From NCBI GenBank assembly GCA_051530055.1, contig CM121343.1, positions 1,302,001-1,366,000 on the forward strand: a DNA stretch of 64,000 bases. The letters are read 5' to 3'. Positions 52,659 through 63,540 of the stretch are shown in pieces (within the stretch, counting starts at the first letter, position 1; every line of letters begins with the position of its first letter). Both the position numbers and the translations under genes were made by a program. The stretch is from Neoechinorhynchus agilis. Lineage: Eukaryota > Acanthocephala. The notes below the pieces were generated by a model. That model saw only the letters and a program-made list of their open reading frames with translations. It had not been told where the DNA came from and searched no databases.

Positions 52659-53314
52659 ATGACGACAAGACAACCATTCGGGATAAGGGCACCACCAATC
52701 GAGGAAAGCGCACAATTCCTGCGGAACTACATCTCTGGTCAAGCCAATAGTTTCAGTCATCCAGATCCACCAACGTTCGACATTATTCAACAAGGGCACC
52801 AAATATATAATCCCTTCGATGATGATTTTTACCTCGATCGAGAAGTCGAAAAAATTTTGGAAAACGCAGAAGATAATACTATAAATAATTGTGCACCTTC
52901 GCCGGTTTTGAAAATTGCTCATTTACTCATTACGATAAGGAGCCCGAAAACGAAGGATACTTCTAAACTCCACCAGGTTTCGAGAACGTGACTTTTGATG
53001 ATTACGATTCTCGATCAGGAATGGACGAATATGGCTCACCTGTTCTCTATTTTGAGAATCCGGCCTTTAATCACGAGGAGTCATGGAATGGAAACGAAGA
53101 TTACTACGAGTCGTTTCTCGATTTTCAGGAATCAACCGTTATATTTAATGAGTCGTCGTTGGAATTCGAAAAATACAGCGAGTTTTTCACTTTATTTAGT
53201 GAAATCGAGTCAAAAGAACCTCAAGGTCCTTATGTACGCCCAGCGACTTGCAAGATAATAGATTTGCAAGACAGTAGCACGCAAACGGAGCCGAATATCG
53301 TATCGAAACCTTAG
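52659..53314 (+). pseudogene. Acidic PPPGF-repeat protein, copy 3 (one repeat deleted, frameshifted)
   Basis: The N-terminus is intact to NNCAPSPV, then the DNA jumps from the first PPPGF repeat to the second (GCCGGTTTTGAAAATTGCTC at about 52,900). This removes about 36 codons and shifts the frame. The rest is readable from 52,988 (TFDDYDSRSGMDEYGSPVLY) to the same TAG stop after SKP as in copy 2. The deletion falls between similar repeat sequences, suggesting slippage or recombination. It shares the Trp-to-stop change with copy 2. Confidence 0.7.
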
Positions 53315-53800
53315 AATGGATTGACAACAATAAATAATATTATTGATGCCGTTTACCAAGTAGCCGTTACGGCATTCAACTACTTCAGAATGATATTTTT
53401 CTGACCATTCAAAGTTAAGTATCGATTATTAATAAAATGTGCTAGTTTTGTAACTGTTCGTGAAATTAAAAATATTTCATATTCGAACAAGGCCTTGGCT
53501 CATTAGCACTTATACAATCATACAAATCCTTGGGAGCACTTGGTTTTTATATCACACTATTTCTTTATTTGTGGTACCCAATCCTCCAATGTTCTAAATT
53601 TGAATTAGTGAGAGCGTTGGTAAGTGTGTACGCGAATTTAGAGGTCAGGTCAGAGATCGACGAAGCACTCCAGAATCTCTAAACACCTTTTATTTCTAGA
53701 CCAAACTTCGTTGTCCTATGCGCGTAAATCTTTTCGATAAACATTCTGATATGACTCTTTCCCTTAACAGAACGAGATTTTAAAATAAAATTTGTTTTAA
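53315..53800 (+). pseudogene. Tail and small membrane ORF remnant, copy 3
   Basis: Matches 24,875-25,360. The small ORF again ends early at NPPMF. The following ~110 bases lead directly into the gypsy integrase, as in copy 2. Confidence 0.5.
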
Positions 53801-54660
53801 ATGAGGTGTAAGGACTGTCAATATGCGAAGGCCACGGAACCAGAACATCCAATATTCAATTTCGAAGTGCCTGGCAAGTCTTGGAATAGACTATATGTTA
53901 ACTTTACAGGTCCGCGTGATGGCGTTTCGAATTTGATAATGATTTCCTCATTAACGAAATGGGCTGAAGTGATATCAATGACAAGTATGACAGCCGAGGC
54001 AGTTATCAAGGAAATGAGGGATGTATTCGGTCGATTAGGCATTCCCGAGAAGTTAGCATTAGCTCAAATCAATTTCGACGAATCCTGGATGGGAATAAAC
54101 CCCTATCATCCAAGATCGAATGGACTTGCTAAACGTTTCGTACAAACGTTTACAAATTTAGTAATCAAATCTTAACGTCATTCCAATAGATCTTTGAAAT
54201 TCCAACATGTAATGGAAATGATTATTCTTTCCGCGCTAAACTTACCACTCTACTCCACTTACCATTTGACGTGCGTTTACTTTGCTGTAATTAAAACGCA
54301 TTTCATTGCTTCAACACATTCATTGTTACGCCACACTACAGTTCTTGATATCATACCGCAATACACCCTAGGCAAAAACGGGAAAAAACCGGCCCGAGTG
54401 AAACCCTTCAATAAAAGCGCGACATATAGAAAGCGCCGTGAATAGAAGGACAGACATGACATTCAAGCGAAACAAAGAACGTTTGACGTTGGAGATCTTG
54501 TGTGCTATAAGAGGAACGATTCGTCCGGTTGGATTAAAGCAAACGTCGATAAAAGGAGTAAAAACAATAAGATTCAGTATCCCATCGATCAAGTCAATAC
54601 GCTTCTTTTCCCGGCAACTTACAAGCAATTGAATTCCTCGGATATTTTAAAACTTACAAT
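53801..54660 (+). pseudogene. Ty3/gypsy integrase (core and C-terminal part)
   Basis: The frame 53,801-54,175 has MRCKDCQYAKATEPEHP (end of the HHCC zinc region), FEVPGKSWNRLYVNFTGP, LIMISSLTKWAEVISM, EMRDVFGRLGIPEKL and INPYHPRSNGLAKRFVQTF. In intact integrases the DxTGP, D-(35)-E triad is expected; here the first Asp is Asn (YVNFTGP) and the final Glu before RFVQT is Lys (LAKRF), so it is inactive. Broken frames continue to KPARVKPFNKSATYRKRR and, at 54,500, CYKRNDSSGWIKANVDKRSK, the C-terminal GPY-like domain. Confidence 0.85.
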
Positions 54661-54665
54661 CAAAG

Positions 54666-55046
54666 ATGCCGAGGCCAAATCGCGCAACCACCAAGCTCGT
54701 TCCCTGCGACATGGACGATTGCCCTGTTACAACTCAAATATGCGTCTCAGCTACTTGGGCAGCAGGCCGGAAATTTATTTGTGGTTTCTGTGCAGCCGCC
54801 TTGCTCAAACCTTGTTCTCCGGTTTCCCCCTTCCCAATAAGTACGCAAACCCTAACCGCTCCCAAACCCCACCTAATCTGCCATCACCGTGCAACCATTC
54901 TCCTTTACAAAGCCTCCGATCCCACATCAACACCCCTTCAAAAACCAGTTCTACCTCCCTTGCCTTCAATATCCGTCATCCATACACCGTTTAGCAAAAA
55001 ATTTTCCATAAATAAAAAACGTGTTTATATAATCACGAGAATGTGA
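54666..55046 (+). other. Unrecognised ORF with an N-terminal Cys cluster
   Basis: 126 codons. CDMDDCPVTTQIC, then after about ten residues FICGFCAAAL, gives a C-x4-C-x6-C...C-x2-C cluster that might bind zinc, as in PHD-like ORF1 domains of some CR1-type LINEs. The rest is Pro/Thr-rich. The AATAAAAAACGTGTTTATAT at its end is a possible poly(A) region. Not conserved elsewhere in the window. Confidence 0.35.
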
Positions 55047-55054
55047 ATTCCAGG

Positions 55055-55890
55055 GCTCATAGCGACCAATTAAGACGCTTAATATCAAGCCATTCACTGA
55101 TAGGTTAAAACAAAGAAGCGAAAGAGAAAACGGAATGGAGGCCGGAAGCAATAGATAGAGATTCCAGGAAATGACAAAATATGAAAAAACGACAGCATCC
55201 ACTTCTATCAAAAACCAACCAAGAAGAAATTAACGAAATCGAAAACGTCCTGGGAGACCTTATGAAGAATATCTTAAGGGGTAGGAAGAGGCGAAACTTA
55301 GTGGCACATTGAAGATTCCAATGGAACTCAGCAGAAAACTTTACTTGAAGACAACTAAAAGAGAAACCAAGCGCTTAAATCCAAAGCGAACTCAACAAAT
55401 CGCAGCGCAAGAAAAGGCTCAGAAAGACTGAAACGAATCGAATTTAGAAAAAAGCTAAAAAAACAACAACAAGGAGATACCTGCAATCAAATGAGATCGA
55501 GAACTTACATCAAAGTCGGAAATGTCGCAGGAACGGAGAAGTCTGATCAACGCCCACATCGCCAATAGCGGCAGCACCTGAGAATCTAATGGAAACCAAG
55601 AGCATTCAACTTGCCAAAGAGATACAAAAAACAAATGGGCAAGATCGTTGCTGTGTCGTTTGGAAAAAAGCGTAATTCCTAGGTTTATGCTGCGCTTACG
55701 TGGGATCCTTCGATTTACATGGAACTCCGTTTTAAAATGTAAACTGATTGCTATTAAATAAAAACTCTCTCTGAGTATACAAATTCTGACGTTTTACAAT
55801 TTTATTAAAACGCAAACACAATAAAGTTCAAGTAAAATAAGACATTCTTACAAAACAAAAACTTTTCTAGGTTTTACAATTGCTTCATCT
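55055..55890. repeat. Dispersed repeats shared with 4.6 kb and 38.8-39.25 kb
   Basis: 55,055-55,240 matches 4,625-4,800. 55,420-55,890 matches 38,800-39,260 including GGGCAAGATCGTTGCTG and the AATAAAAACTCTCTCTGAG segment. There is no recognised gene; the part between (55,240-55,420) has no match. Confidence 0.6.
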
Positions 55891-55989
55891 ACTCTGAAAA
55901 ATTTGCACCTCTGACCCAGGAATGGATTGAGGACGCAATAGGCCAGGTGGTATTTGGGATAGATTGAAATAGCTGGCTAAGAAAATTTT

Positions 55990-56610
55990 GAAGTCGCCTT
56001 GATGTAAACAAAAACAACCTACGAAACTTAACTGACGATGATTGGTTGAAAATTACGATACTTGAAATAGAGAACAACGCTCAGATGGAACTGACGACAA
56101 TCGCAAATCGTCATATCAAAAAACTACGGAATTTCGCGGAAGGTCATATTTTCGTTTCATCAGATAATGTGACGAATGTGATCAATTGATCCGGTATTCT
56201 TCTACCAAAGAATGTCTTGGAGTTTCATTCCTTTGGAACTGATTTCATTCTTACTACCAGAGTCAACAGACTTCAGTGCAGAATGAAAATGAAAGAGATG
56301 GTATATGATTTGTCTAACAAGATTGACAACATACCTTTATGGAAGTTTGAAAGGGGATATACTATGGCGGTCCAAAGGAATAATAGTTTTCATTGGAATG
56401 TAACGAGGAGTATACGCGACGGATCAATTTTGAGAGGGCTGAAATCCCTGCGAGGAACGTAAACCGTAGGGACAGGACTACGATGGAGGCCATTTTTATT
56501 AAACAATTAAACACGTTCACGCATAATAAGGCCGATTACACCCTCCACCTACGCGTTCCGCCTGATATATTCACGAGGGGGGCAAAGGATTCAACAGTGA
56601 CCGTGTGAAT
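55990..56610 (+). pseudogene. Penelope-like element deletion derivative (N-terminal and C-terminal pieces)
   Basis: A reading with NVTNVINRSGILLPKNVLEF then HSFGTDFILTTR resembles the N-terminal region of Penelope-like proteins (...LS...LT..E...LSLGPNF). Further on, EEYTRRINFERAEIPARN and TTMEAIFIKQLNTF match the C-terminal end after GIY-YIG. The reverse transcriptase between them is deleted. A hammerhead-like motif follows at 56,623, where a Penelope 3' end is expected. This supports the assignment, although each sequence match is weak. Confidence 0.5.
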
Positions 56611-56622
56611 GTATTTTAGATT

Positions 56623-56650
56623 CTGAAGAAGGCCAGCGAGCAGGCCGAAA
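56623..56650 (+). ncRNA. Hammerhead-like core at a Penelope 3' end
   Basis: CTGAAGA (56,623-56,629), one A, stem GGCC/GGCC (631-634 / 643-646) with an 8-nt loop, then GAAA (647-650). The arrangement is that of the conserved core (CUGANGA - stem II - GAAA), with an extra A before stem II just as at 42,195. Stem I and III partners and a UH cleavage site could not be fixed by eye. Confidence 0.45.
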
Positions 56651-56689
56651 ATTCACGTTGATAAATTACAATCTTTCTTCGCCGAGTCC

Positions 56690-57115
56690 TACAATAAATG
56701 TGGAACTTATTTTCAGAAGCTGTATCAGGACCTATACGTTACATGTGGCGTAAAGGAGTGTGGTGAATGTGCCAAGTGGAAACTATTGAATGTAGGTTAT
56801 CGGGTTGGCACGATTGTTATGTCTAAAGACCATTCGAAAATTGTTAAGCAGGGTAGCTCACAAACAATCCGCGAAGACAGCAAAGGGGTTGTTTATAAGC
56901 AGAAATGGGCGGTGTTACTTGTCCCAAGAATCGAGACGATTACGACAAGACGGGCATGCGATAGATGCGGAAAGTACCATAAGCGTTAGGAAATGTAAAA
57001 CAGCGGTTACGGAGCGATTCGACAAAGAAGACGAGGAGAGCCAAATAAAAGTTACTTTTGTCTTCCCCACAAAACAAGAGCTGGTGGCTAATCAAACTAT
57101 AACACGATTTTAGTT
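56690..57115 (+). other. Unrecognised region with Cys-rich frames
   Basis: A frame before the 56,786 ATG reads SYNKCGTYFQKLYQDLYVTC, then CGECAKWKLLNVGYRVGTIV and later RRACDRCGKYHKR. Pairs of CxxC could form zinc fingers. There is no homologue in the window. A second frame (56,805-57,113) overlaps. Unknown. Confidence 0.3.
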
Positions 57116-57500
57116 CGGAATAAAGTTAGATGATTTCCGCAGCAATTCCACGGAAAAATTGATTTCCTTCTTACTTCAACCTGAATATCTCCTCAGCTTG
57201 AAGAGTCGAAATGCTCGAATTCATTTTCAACCACTCGAAAGAGCACACCGACGCCGTTCTAGAAAAATGGTAAAGCGAAAAGCGCACTCGATTCGACGTT
57301 GAGAAAGGAAGCCGTGTAAACACGGAAGAAACACGGTTTTCTTTTGAGGCGTCTATCGAATCGTTTTGTTATCGTCAGAGAATTACCAAAGTTTCGCGTA
57401 ATATCTCGCTCGCAGTACAGCGAGGCAATGCTGTTAGCGTGATAGCGACAGCCGAGGAAGGAGAGAAGCTCCAATTTTACGGACGGTGGTGATTTCACGT
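57115..57500 (+). repeat. Repeat family T, copy 4, ending in the RLE nuclease tail
   Basis: Matches 5,620-5,890, 39,290-39,590 and the inverse of 43,215-43,500. From 57,402 to 57,492 it reads ISLAVQRGNAVSVIATAEEG then EKLQFYGRW, the last residues of the RLE-family protein. This shows that family T and the RLE tail travel together, as in the right inverted arm. Confidence 0.65.
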
Positions 57501-57605
57501 TTTGTACTTTATTATGTTATGATTAAAAAATGTTTTCTTTTAAATTTATAATACGTATTTCAGACTGAAGGATTTTCTTAAAATGGACTGGTTTTCTTTT
57601 TTAAA

Positions 57606-58088
57606 GATAGAATTATTGAAAAAGTTAATCTTCCTTCAATTCTTATTTCGAATGTCTACGATTGATCGGAAAGCAGAAAGTACTCAAAACTATAGAAGGT
57701 TTCGAAGAATTTATATTGTAAGACTTGTAAATTTGATGATCGTTATCCAGCCCGATTTCCATCTTCATTGAATAACATGCAAGTTTAAAACTTCTTAAAC
57801 CCTTAGGCCACATGTGAGGCCGACTGTAAGGTGCATGTGTCCATCGGCGGCAATGCAAGATGGGAAATACAATGCGAAACAAATGCTCGGACACGTGCTT
57901 TCGCCGAAGACGGCATATGCTCCAAACATTTCATCCTAGGACAATTCGCGAAAAAAACGAAATTTGCTATGGTCACGAAGGCGTTTTACGGAAAAGGTGC
58001 TGTTGTGGAGACCAAAGAATTCTGGGAAGCATTCAATGCCAAGAAAGCAGAGCATTGTAAGAAAATCAAAGAAGGTATTGATAAATAA
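57606..58088 (+). repeat. Dispersed direct repeat, copy 2, with an 85-codon ORF
   Basis: Matches 4,899-5,332. The frame 57,831-58,088 reads MHVSIGGNARWEIQCETNAR through FAMVTKAFYGKGAVVETKEF to a Lys-rich end KKIKEGIDK. The protein is not recognised; it is basic and soluble. The copy at 5.1 kb diverges after ETKEFWE, so the end of the ORF is not conserved. Confidence 0.45.
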
Positions 58089-58204
58089 CTAGACGGAGCA
58101 ATGATCGATTTTCTAGAGTTGTTCTTCGATGAAAAAACTTCGACTTTACCTCGTCTAAGAAAAACATACGAGGGGATTATTGTGGTGACTATCGATCCAT
58201 GTGG

Positions 58205-58325
58205 ACGCATAATTATTGATTTATATGTGTGTACATTTACCGTGGGGTGTGCAGATGTGGGGGTAAAAACATTAAAAATACAACTTATGGACAAAACAGA
58301 AGAAGTCTCATTCACGACATCTGAC
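58205..58325 (+). repeat. ~120-bp direct repeat before the gag fragment
   Basis: ACGCATAATTATTGAT... through GGACAAAACAGAAGAAG matches 59,316-59,440. The two copies flank the gag/RT fragment and could be remains of LTRs or of a duplicated leader. Confidence 0.6.
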
Positions 58326-58436
58326 GACAAGGGTCTTAGGATCCCAATGGAACGACAAAGTCAACTTTTGGAGGTAATATCGAAATGGATATTGTTGAAG
58401 GAAGAGAAGGAGTAGGCGAGGGTTCCGGCATTCCGT

Positions 58437-59150
58437 ACGCTTTATGAGCAGGAGCAGAGGTGGGACAACTATGAAGCTCAAATGGAAGAACACTTTAAGA
58501 TATATGGCGTAATAGATGCTACCATAAAAAGTGCGTGTTTGTTGTCATGGTTGAGTCCAAAAAGCTACGAGACCGCCAACAAGAGCAGAGGAGCCAGGCC
58601 GATCACGGATTGTGCGTACGAGGAGTTGATTCAAATCATGAGGAAGTTGGATGTAATAGAGGCTCAAGAGGTGATATGCCGATATAAATTCTATAATACT
58701 AACATGAAAATCGGACAATCCTACAGAGAATCGTTTATTGAATTGTGGGGAGCTTCTAAAGGATGCAATTCCATAAAGCAGTGATAGACAATGAGATAAC
58801 GGCTGCATCATTTCACATTAGAGATATGATCCTGTTCAACACGCCGCACGATGAAGTTCCAAAGAGGGCTCTTCAAGAGCCCAATCTCACATTAGATGTG
58901 CTCCTTAAGATTTCGACAACGTTCGAATCGACGAATAAGACGATCGAAATGCTGCGACAACCGAATCGACCAGAGATATTTTTCGACGTTTGAAAAGAGA
59001 CAGACCCAGTTGAAATGCCCGAATCTTGGCAAGTGGAAGCATTCCAAGTTTTTCTGTGTCATGCAAGAAGTGCCATTTGTTTCAAGTGTCAGAAGAAGGG
59101 GCATTTTGCTCGATGTTGCTGCCTACAAGTTAATGTGTTAAAAAAAGAAG
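58437..59150 (+). pseudogene. Ty3/gypsy gag with CCHC knuckle
   Basis: Frames join as YEAQMEEHFKIYGV, KSACLLSWLSPKSYETANKS, YEELIQIMRKLDVIEAQEVI, GQSYRESFIELWGASKGC and, after a frameshift at 58,770, FHIRDMILFNTPHDEVPKRA and LTLDVLLKISTTFESTNKTI. This is the usual capsid arrangement of Ty3/gypsy gags (LxxxxxPKSYExxxxL..., IRDxIVFG). CFKCQKKGHFARCC at about 59,077-59,118 is a perfect CCHC knuckle. It differs from the gags at 30.5 and 33.8 kb, so at least three gypsy lineages are present. Confidence 0.85.
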
Positions 59151-59254
59151 ATGACGATATGAAATTAGATAATTCGAGTATCGTAAGCGATGATGGAATG
59201 GAAAACGTGAGCAGCATTAAGTCATTGCGAGGTGTTCGGATCGCGGATACGATT

Positions 59255-59318
59255 GCAACGCCATGGGAATTTTTCAGGTACAAACGCTTGCCTTTTGGAA
59301 TATTAGCAGCCCACGCAT
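59255..59318 (+). pseudogene. Short Ty3/gypsy RT scrap fused after the gag
   Basis: TPWEFFRYKRLPFGILAA is the conserved segment before RT motif B of gypsy elements (P-x-G-x-FRYKRLPFGI). Protease and the first half of RT are deleted between it and the knuckle. Confidence 0.75.
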
Positions 59319-59440
59319 AATTATTGATCTATATGTGTTTACATGTACAGTAAGGTGTGCCAGTGTGCAGATGTGGGGGTAAAAACATTAAAAAATACAA
59401 CTAATGGACAAAACAGAAGAAGCCTTATTCACGACAACTA
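59316..59440 (+). repeat. ~120-bp direct repeat after the gag/RT fragment
   Basis: Second copy of 58,205-58,325, with a small internal duplication (GTGTGCCAGTGTGCAG). Confidence 0.6.
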
Positions 59441-59775
59441 TAATTATTGACCTTGATTTATTTATGCACCGAGCAAGAATACCTGCAAGAAAGTCGCTAT
59501 GACACGAAGGTTTACCCAATGACAAGTTACCATCATAAAGGACTAATTAGCGTGGCTCATATGAATGTGGCAGTTGATTTTGGCGTTGATTACGGGTCAC
59601 GTCGGGTGGGAAGTCCATTGATTGGGAATTGGTGGTTATGGTATGTAGTAGATTTTGTGAGGTTGGGCTTTTCCTCCGGTTAATTTCGTGTCTTGATATC
59701 CGTGAAAATTGGGCAGTATAATAGCACGTTTTATTTTGGTCAAAGTAGAGGAATCATGTACCTATGGGTCACCGC
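59441..59775. other. No gene recognised
   Basis: One frame (59,447-59,683) holds YPMTSYHHKGLISVAHMNVA and GSPLIGNWWLWYVVD, but I recognise no family. No match elsewhere in the window. Confidence 0.25.
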
Positions 59776-60599
59776 GATAAGAAACGCAAAGCTTCTCAGA
59801 ATGACTGATCATTTCAGTTCGAGCTTCAAGACTTGTTCGTTGTATCATTTTAGCCGAAGAAAGTTTAGACATGAATTCAGAGTATCTTAGCCATGCTACT
59901 TGTGGTGGAATATCCGCTGTTGTAAACAAAACGACGGATTAATCAAGTCTAGTTCATCCAAGTCATCAACGAACTTTCTCACTGAAGGTAGACGACAAGG
60001 TAACCAGGCCCCGATGACATCCAAAAAATGGCACTGCAAATTCCGATTTAGGATTTAATGAAAATGAAGACAGCTTAGCCCAATCACATTTAACATTCGA
60101 AGTCGTTACTAAGTAGTACTCACCCGACGAAACCTTAACTGAAAGATTACTATACTGAGCCTGGATTAATTTAGAGAACAAATACGCCTGAAGATCGGCG
60201 GGCATAAAGATGGAGGTGTGGAAATCTTTTCGTTGACGCTCATCATTAATAGAGTCGATCGTCCTCCTGACCAATGAAAGTTTAGGAGGTTAGCCAAACA
60301 CATAAAATTGGTGATGACCGTCAAGCTGGCTCCATAGGATGATAATGGAGTGTCTAGGTAAGCAACCACTTTATAGGGACTAAAACTACTCATACCAGCA
60401 ATATCCTCCAGAAAGATAGTCATCAAGAGTTCTCTAACTCTGATATCCAATAGCATTTTCATCAACATAATCCAGTTCCAGATCCAGTATAAACATCATA
60501 AAAGACTTCCTTCATCTTTGATTTCTACGGAATTCACTGAAAAAAGAAAGGGAGGGTTCACGTAGTTATACGAAGAGCATCTCTATAGCTAATTACAAC

Positions 60600-61109
60600 G
60601 TATCAAATGCTTTTACGCTACCCTCTCACACTGTTCTTAAAATCTCGGAACTATTTTTTACAAGAGATTGGTCCGAGATTGTTGATCTCCGGAGATTCTC
60701 ACGATGCTTTCTAACTCCATCTCAACATACAGGGAAATCTGTAAATGGCTTCTCTGGAGGCTTACAATCTGTTATCTTAAGAAAATGGAAACCGAAACTT
60801 CTTATACAAAAAGAGAACGGTGATTTTGCCTATCAAGTTCTATCGATGATCAATCCCTTTTATTCACACTTTCTTTCTCTAGGAATGCACTTGATCATTG
60901 CGAATTTTTATGTTGCACCTCAAAAAATTTCTTTATTTTTAAAATCAAACGCCAATAAGATTCAGGTATGGAATCAAGTCGTGGTTGGAGGAGATATTAA
61001 CTCAAATTTTTTAGCCCCATTTTTTTTAAACTATTATAATTTCATAATCCTGTATTACCGAAATTTCCGTCTTTTCACAATTACCGGAAAGATTCCCATT
61101 AATTTTTAG
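60600..61109 (+). pseudogene. LINE endonuclease-like remnant (copy B)
   Basis: As at 10,302-10,802, but a 2-base insertion near 60,667 breaks the longer frame, so only 60,846-61,109 stays open (HLIIANFYVAPQ, VVVGGDINSNF). Confidence 0.45.
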
Positions 61110-61429
61110 ATTGTTTATTCATTAAGAAATTTCTATTCAATTGACTTTCTACCCCACTCTACAAATGCAGTCTCAACAAATAATGGGACACGGTTGTATT
61201 GATTTATCTGATTTCTCTCTTAGAAAATTTAATGAACAAATTACCCTATTAAAATTATCTTAGACTCTGCTAACTCATGCTTGGTAAAGAAAGCTTTTAT
61301 ACGTATAGAATTCAATTCTAAAAATGCTAATTTGATCTACAATTAAGCTCCAATCGCAAATCTTTGTAACATGACAGAAATGTACAAATATTATATGTGG
61401 CAATTTTACATTATATTATATAACGAGGA

Positions 61430-62344
61430 ATGGGAAATGGACAAGAAAGCTCTTTTTTATGTGAAGCCTACTCTAAACTCGGCTGGAACATTATTTTAAA
61501 AAAGAAATCCATCAGCTGGAAAGCTAAAGCTGCAAGTTGGGTTGGTTCGGTATCTTATCCTTTGGTCGTTAAATCTACTCTTAACGCTCATACCTTTAAT
61601 GCATTTATTAAACCTCCAATTCCCCCCCAGCAAAATATCGCAATAAATCAATATCTTTATTGTCCGGGGAGTAGGAATCACCTCAGTAACAAATATTTTA
61701 GTTGGAATTTGAGTGAAGAAGAGTTACTAAAGGCTTGGAAATATAATTCATCCCTTGCAAATAATAATTATGCAGTTTCACCTTTTATATTATTCACTAG
61801 TGTGAATGAAAAGAACAAATTGCTATTTTTAAAACACTTTAATGGCAAAATCAACATTGATGAATTAATAGAACTACATGTTGTAAAGAATATCTTCATC
61901 TCGAAAAACGAAGCTAAAATCACTAATGCCTCCCATATTTGAATTATTACAATACAAAACCCTGCAATCTCGGTCCTTGAACGAGAAATTGAACATAAAT
62001 TAATGAGTGATCTGTTGAAGAGAAATTCTATTCCAAAATACTTTCACTCTATCAGACGAATTCTAAAAAAACATTTCAAGTTTCAATTGGACCCCGCAGT
62101 CATGTACAACGTATTATTAACATTTATTAGCGGATTGATTTGCTTTTTTGCACGAGGACGTCCCCCAGAACTTAGAATGTTCTTTTTTAATAAATGCAGA
62201 AATAAATTACAAACGATTTGTCGACAATTTAATTTTAGCTCTACTCTCCTCTCAGCACTTTATAGAATTTTTCCAAGGTTTATTTTTTCCGCTCTAGTAG
62301 TCCCCTTTCTAAATATATATTGGACTACAGTAACTTGTTTCTGA
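61430..62344 (+). other. Two unrecognised ORFs (copy B)
   Basis: 61,430-61,942 (170 codons) and 62,003-62,344 (113 codons) are the same as the ORFs at 11,123 and 11,696, with no amino-acid change that I can see. No domain recognised. Confidence 0.4.
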
Positions 62345-63231
62345 TTTCATGCTCACAGAATACCTCTTTTAGAGATTCCACACTTAGTAAGAAAAACAAT
62401 TTTAGGGGGTGATATTTTTAATAATTTACTAGTCTGATTTTGCAAAATGACTGAAAAAGACAAAAATATATGTATGTTTGATTCTCAAAAGTAATTTTTA
62501 GTAAAAGAAGGAGAGTATGGGTATTGAGGAGCTTAGAGATCGCTCAAACTCAGCTCCTACTATCCTTTAGTCTCCTATTTTTCGTTTGGAGCTCAATAGA
62601 GTCGAACTCTCAAGCAATTAATTTTATCTGTATAACAGTACAACAGTATGCATGTGAAATAAATAAAAAAACGCAGACAAATAAGATGCCGATGAATAGC
62701 CGAGTAAAGAATGCTGGTCTTGTTCCAATCTTTATGTTAGACCTCAAATGGCAAGTTTCGGCCTTGTGCAAGGAGGGGTCGTTGTTTGGCAAATTAAAAG
62801 TGTTAACATTCAACCATCAGAAGGCATAACTTATAGTAAAGATGTTCATCATTTACTTTTTATAGCAAATTATAATAATTGATTTATTTGATAATTTCCG
62901 ACATTGGTGTAGACCTTCTTCGGTCTATTGCTTGCAAGTTTTTTCAACTATGAATCGTCGACGAGGGTAAGATCCACGAGGCTGTATTTAACGCTGCTGC
63001 AATGTCTCATGGAGAAACAGCAAGAATTAATGGAGATGATGATAAAGCAAATTGTGATTTAAAAGAAAATGGAAACGCTGCGCAAGACAGCATGTTACTG
63101 GAAATATTTGCTGGGCCAAAATAGAAAGTGTTTCAAATGTAGAAGGATGGGACACTTGGCAGCCTTCGAGTATATAAACATTAAAGCTGCTCGAAATTGT
63201 AACACGTATTAATTTAGTTTCGCTGACTATT

Positions 63232-63414
63232 TTATTGATCAATATGGCACAACTCAGAGCAAAAGAAACAATCCATTCCAACCAAAATATTCCTTTGTTT
63301 GCTAGATTTAAATTGCTCCCTCGCTCGCTCCATTCTGCGACTACATGGCCAACTGTGAATAACCAAAGACGATTTAAGAAACACTCGTTTGCAGAATTCG
63401 CATTCCTGACGCAC
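63232..63414 (-). pseudogene. Possible zinc-finger-like fragment (copy B)
   Basis: MRQECEFCKRVFLKSSLVIH, then Cys, and CFFCSELCHID. Cys and His spacing resembles an N-terminal retrotransposon finger. It is short and isolated. Confidence 0.3.
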
Positions 63415-63540
63415 ATCCTTTGGGGTATCATTGCGGTCACTAAATCAATTTTGGTTAATAAAGGATTCTAATTTCAAATGGATGAAATTCCCCTACCTCA
63501 TTATGCAAGAAATTATTTCGACCAATCGAACTTTGTGATA

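Noticed and set aside
57831-58088. 85-codon ORF as a SET-like or other enzyme fragment
   Set aside because: No catalytic motif could be identified, and the second copy diverges before the end.
59447-59683. WWLWYVVD-containing ORF as a membrane protein
   Set aside because: Too short, no homologue in the window, and surrounded by repeat debris.
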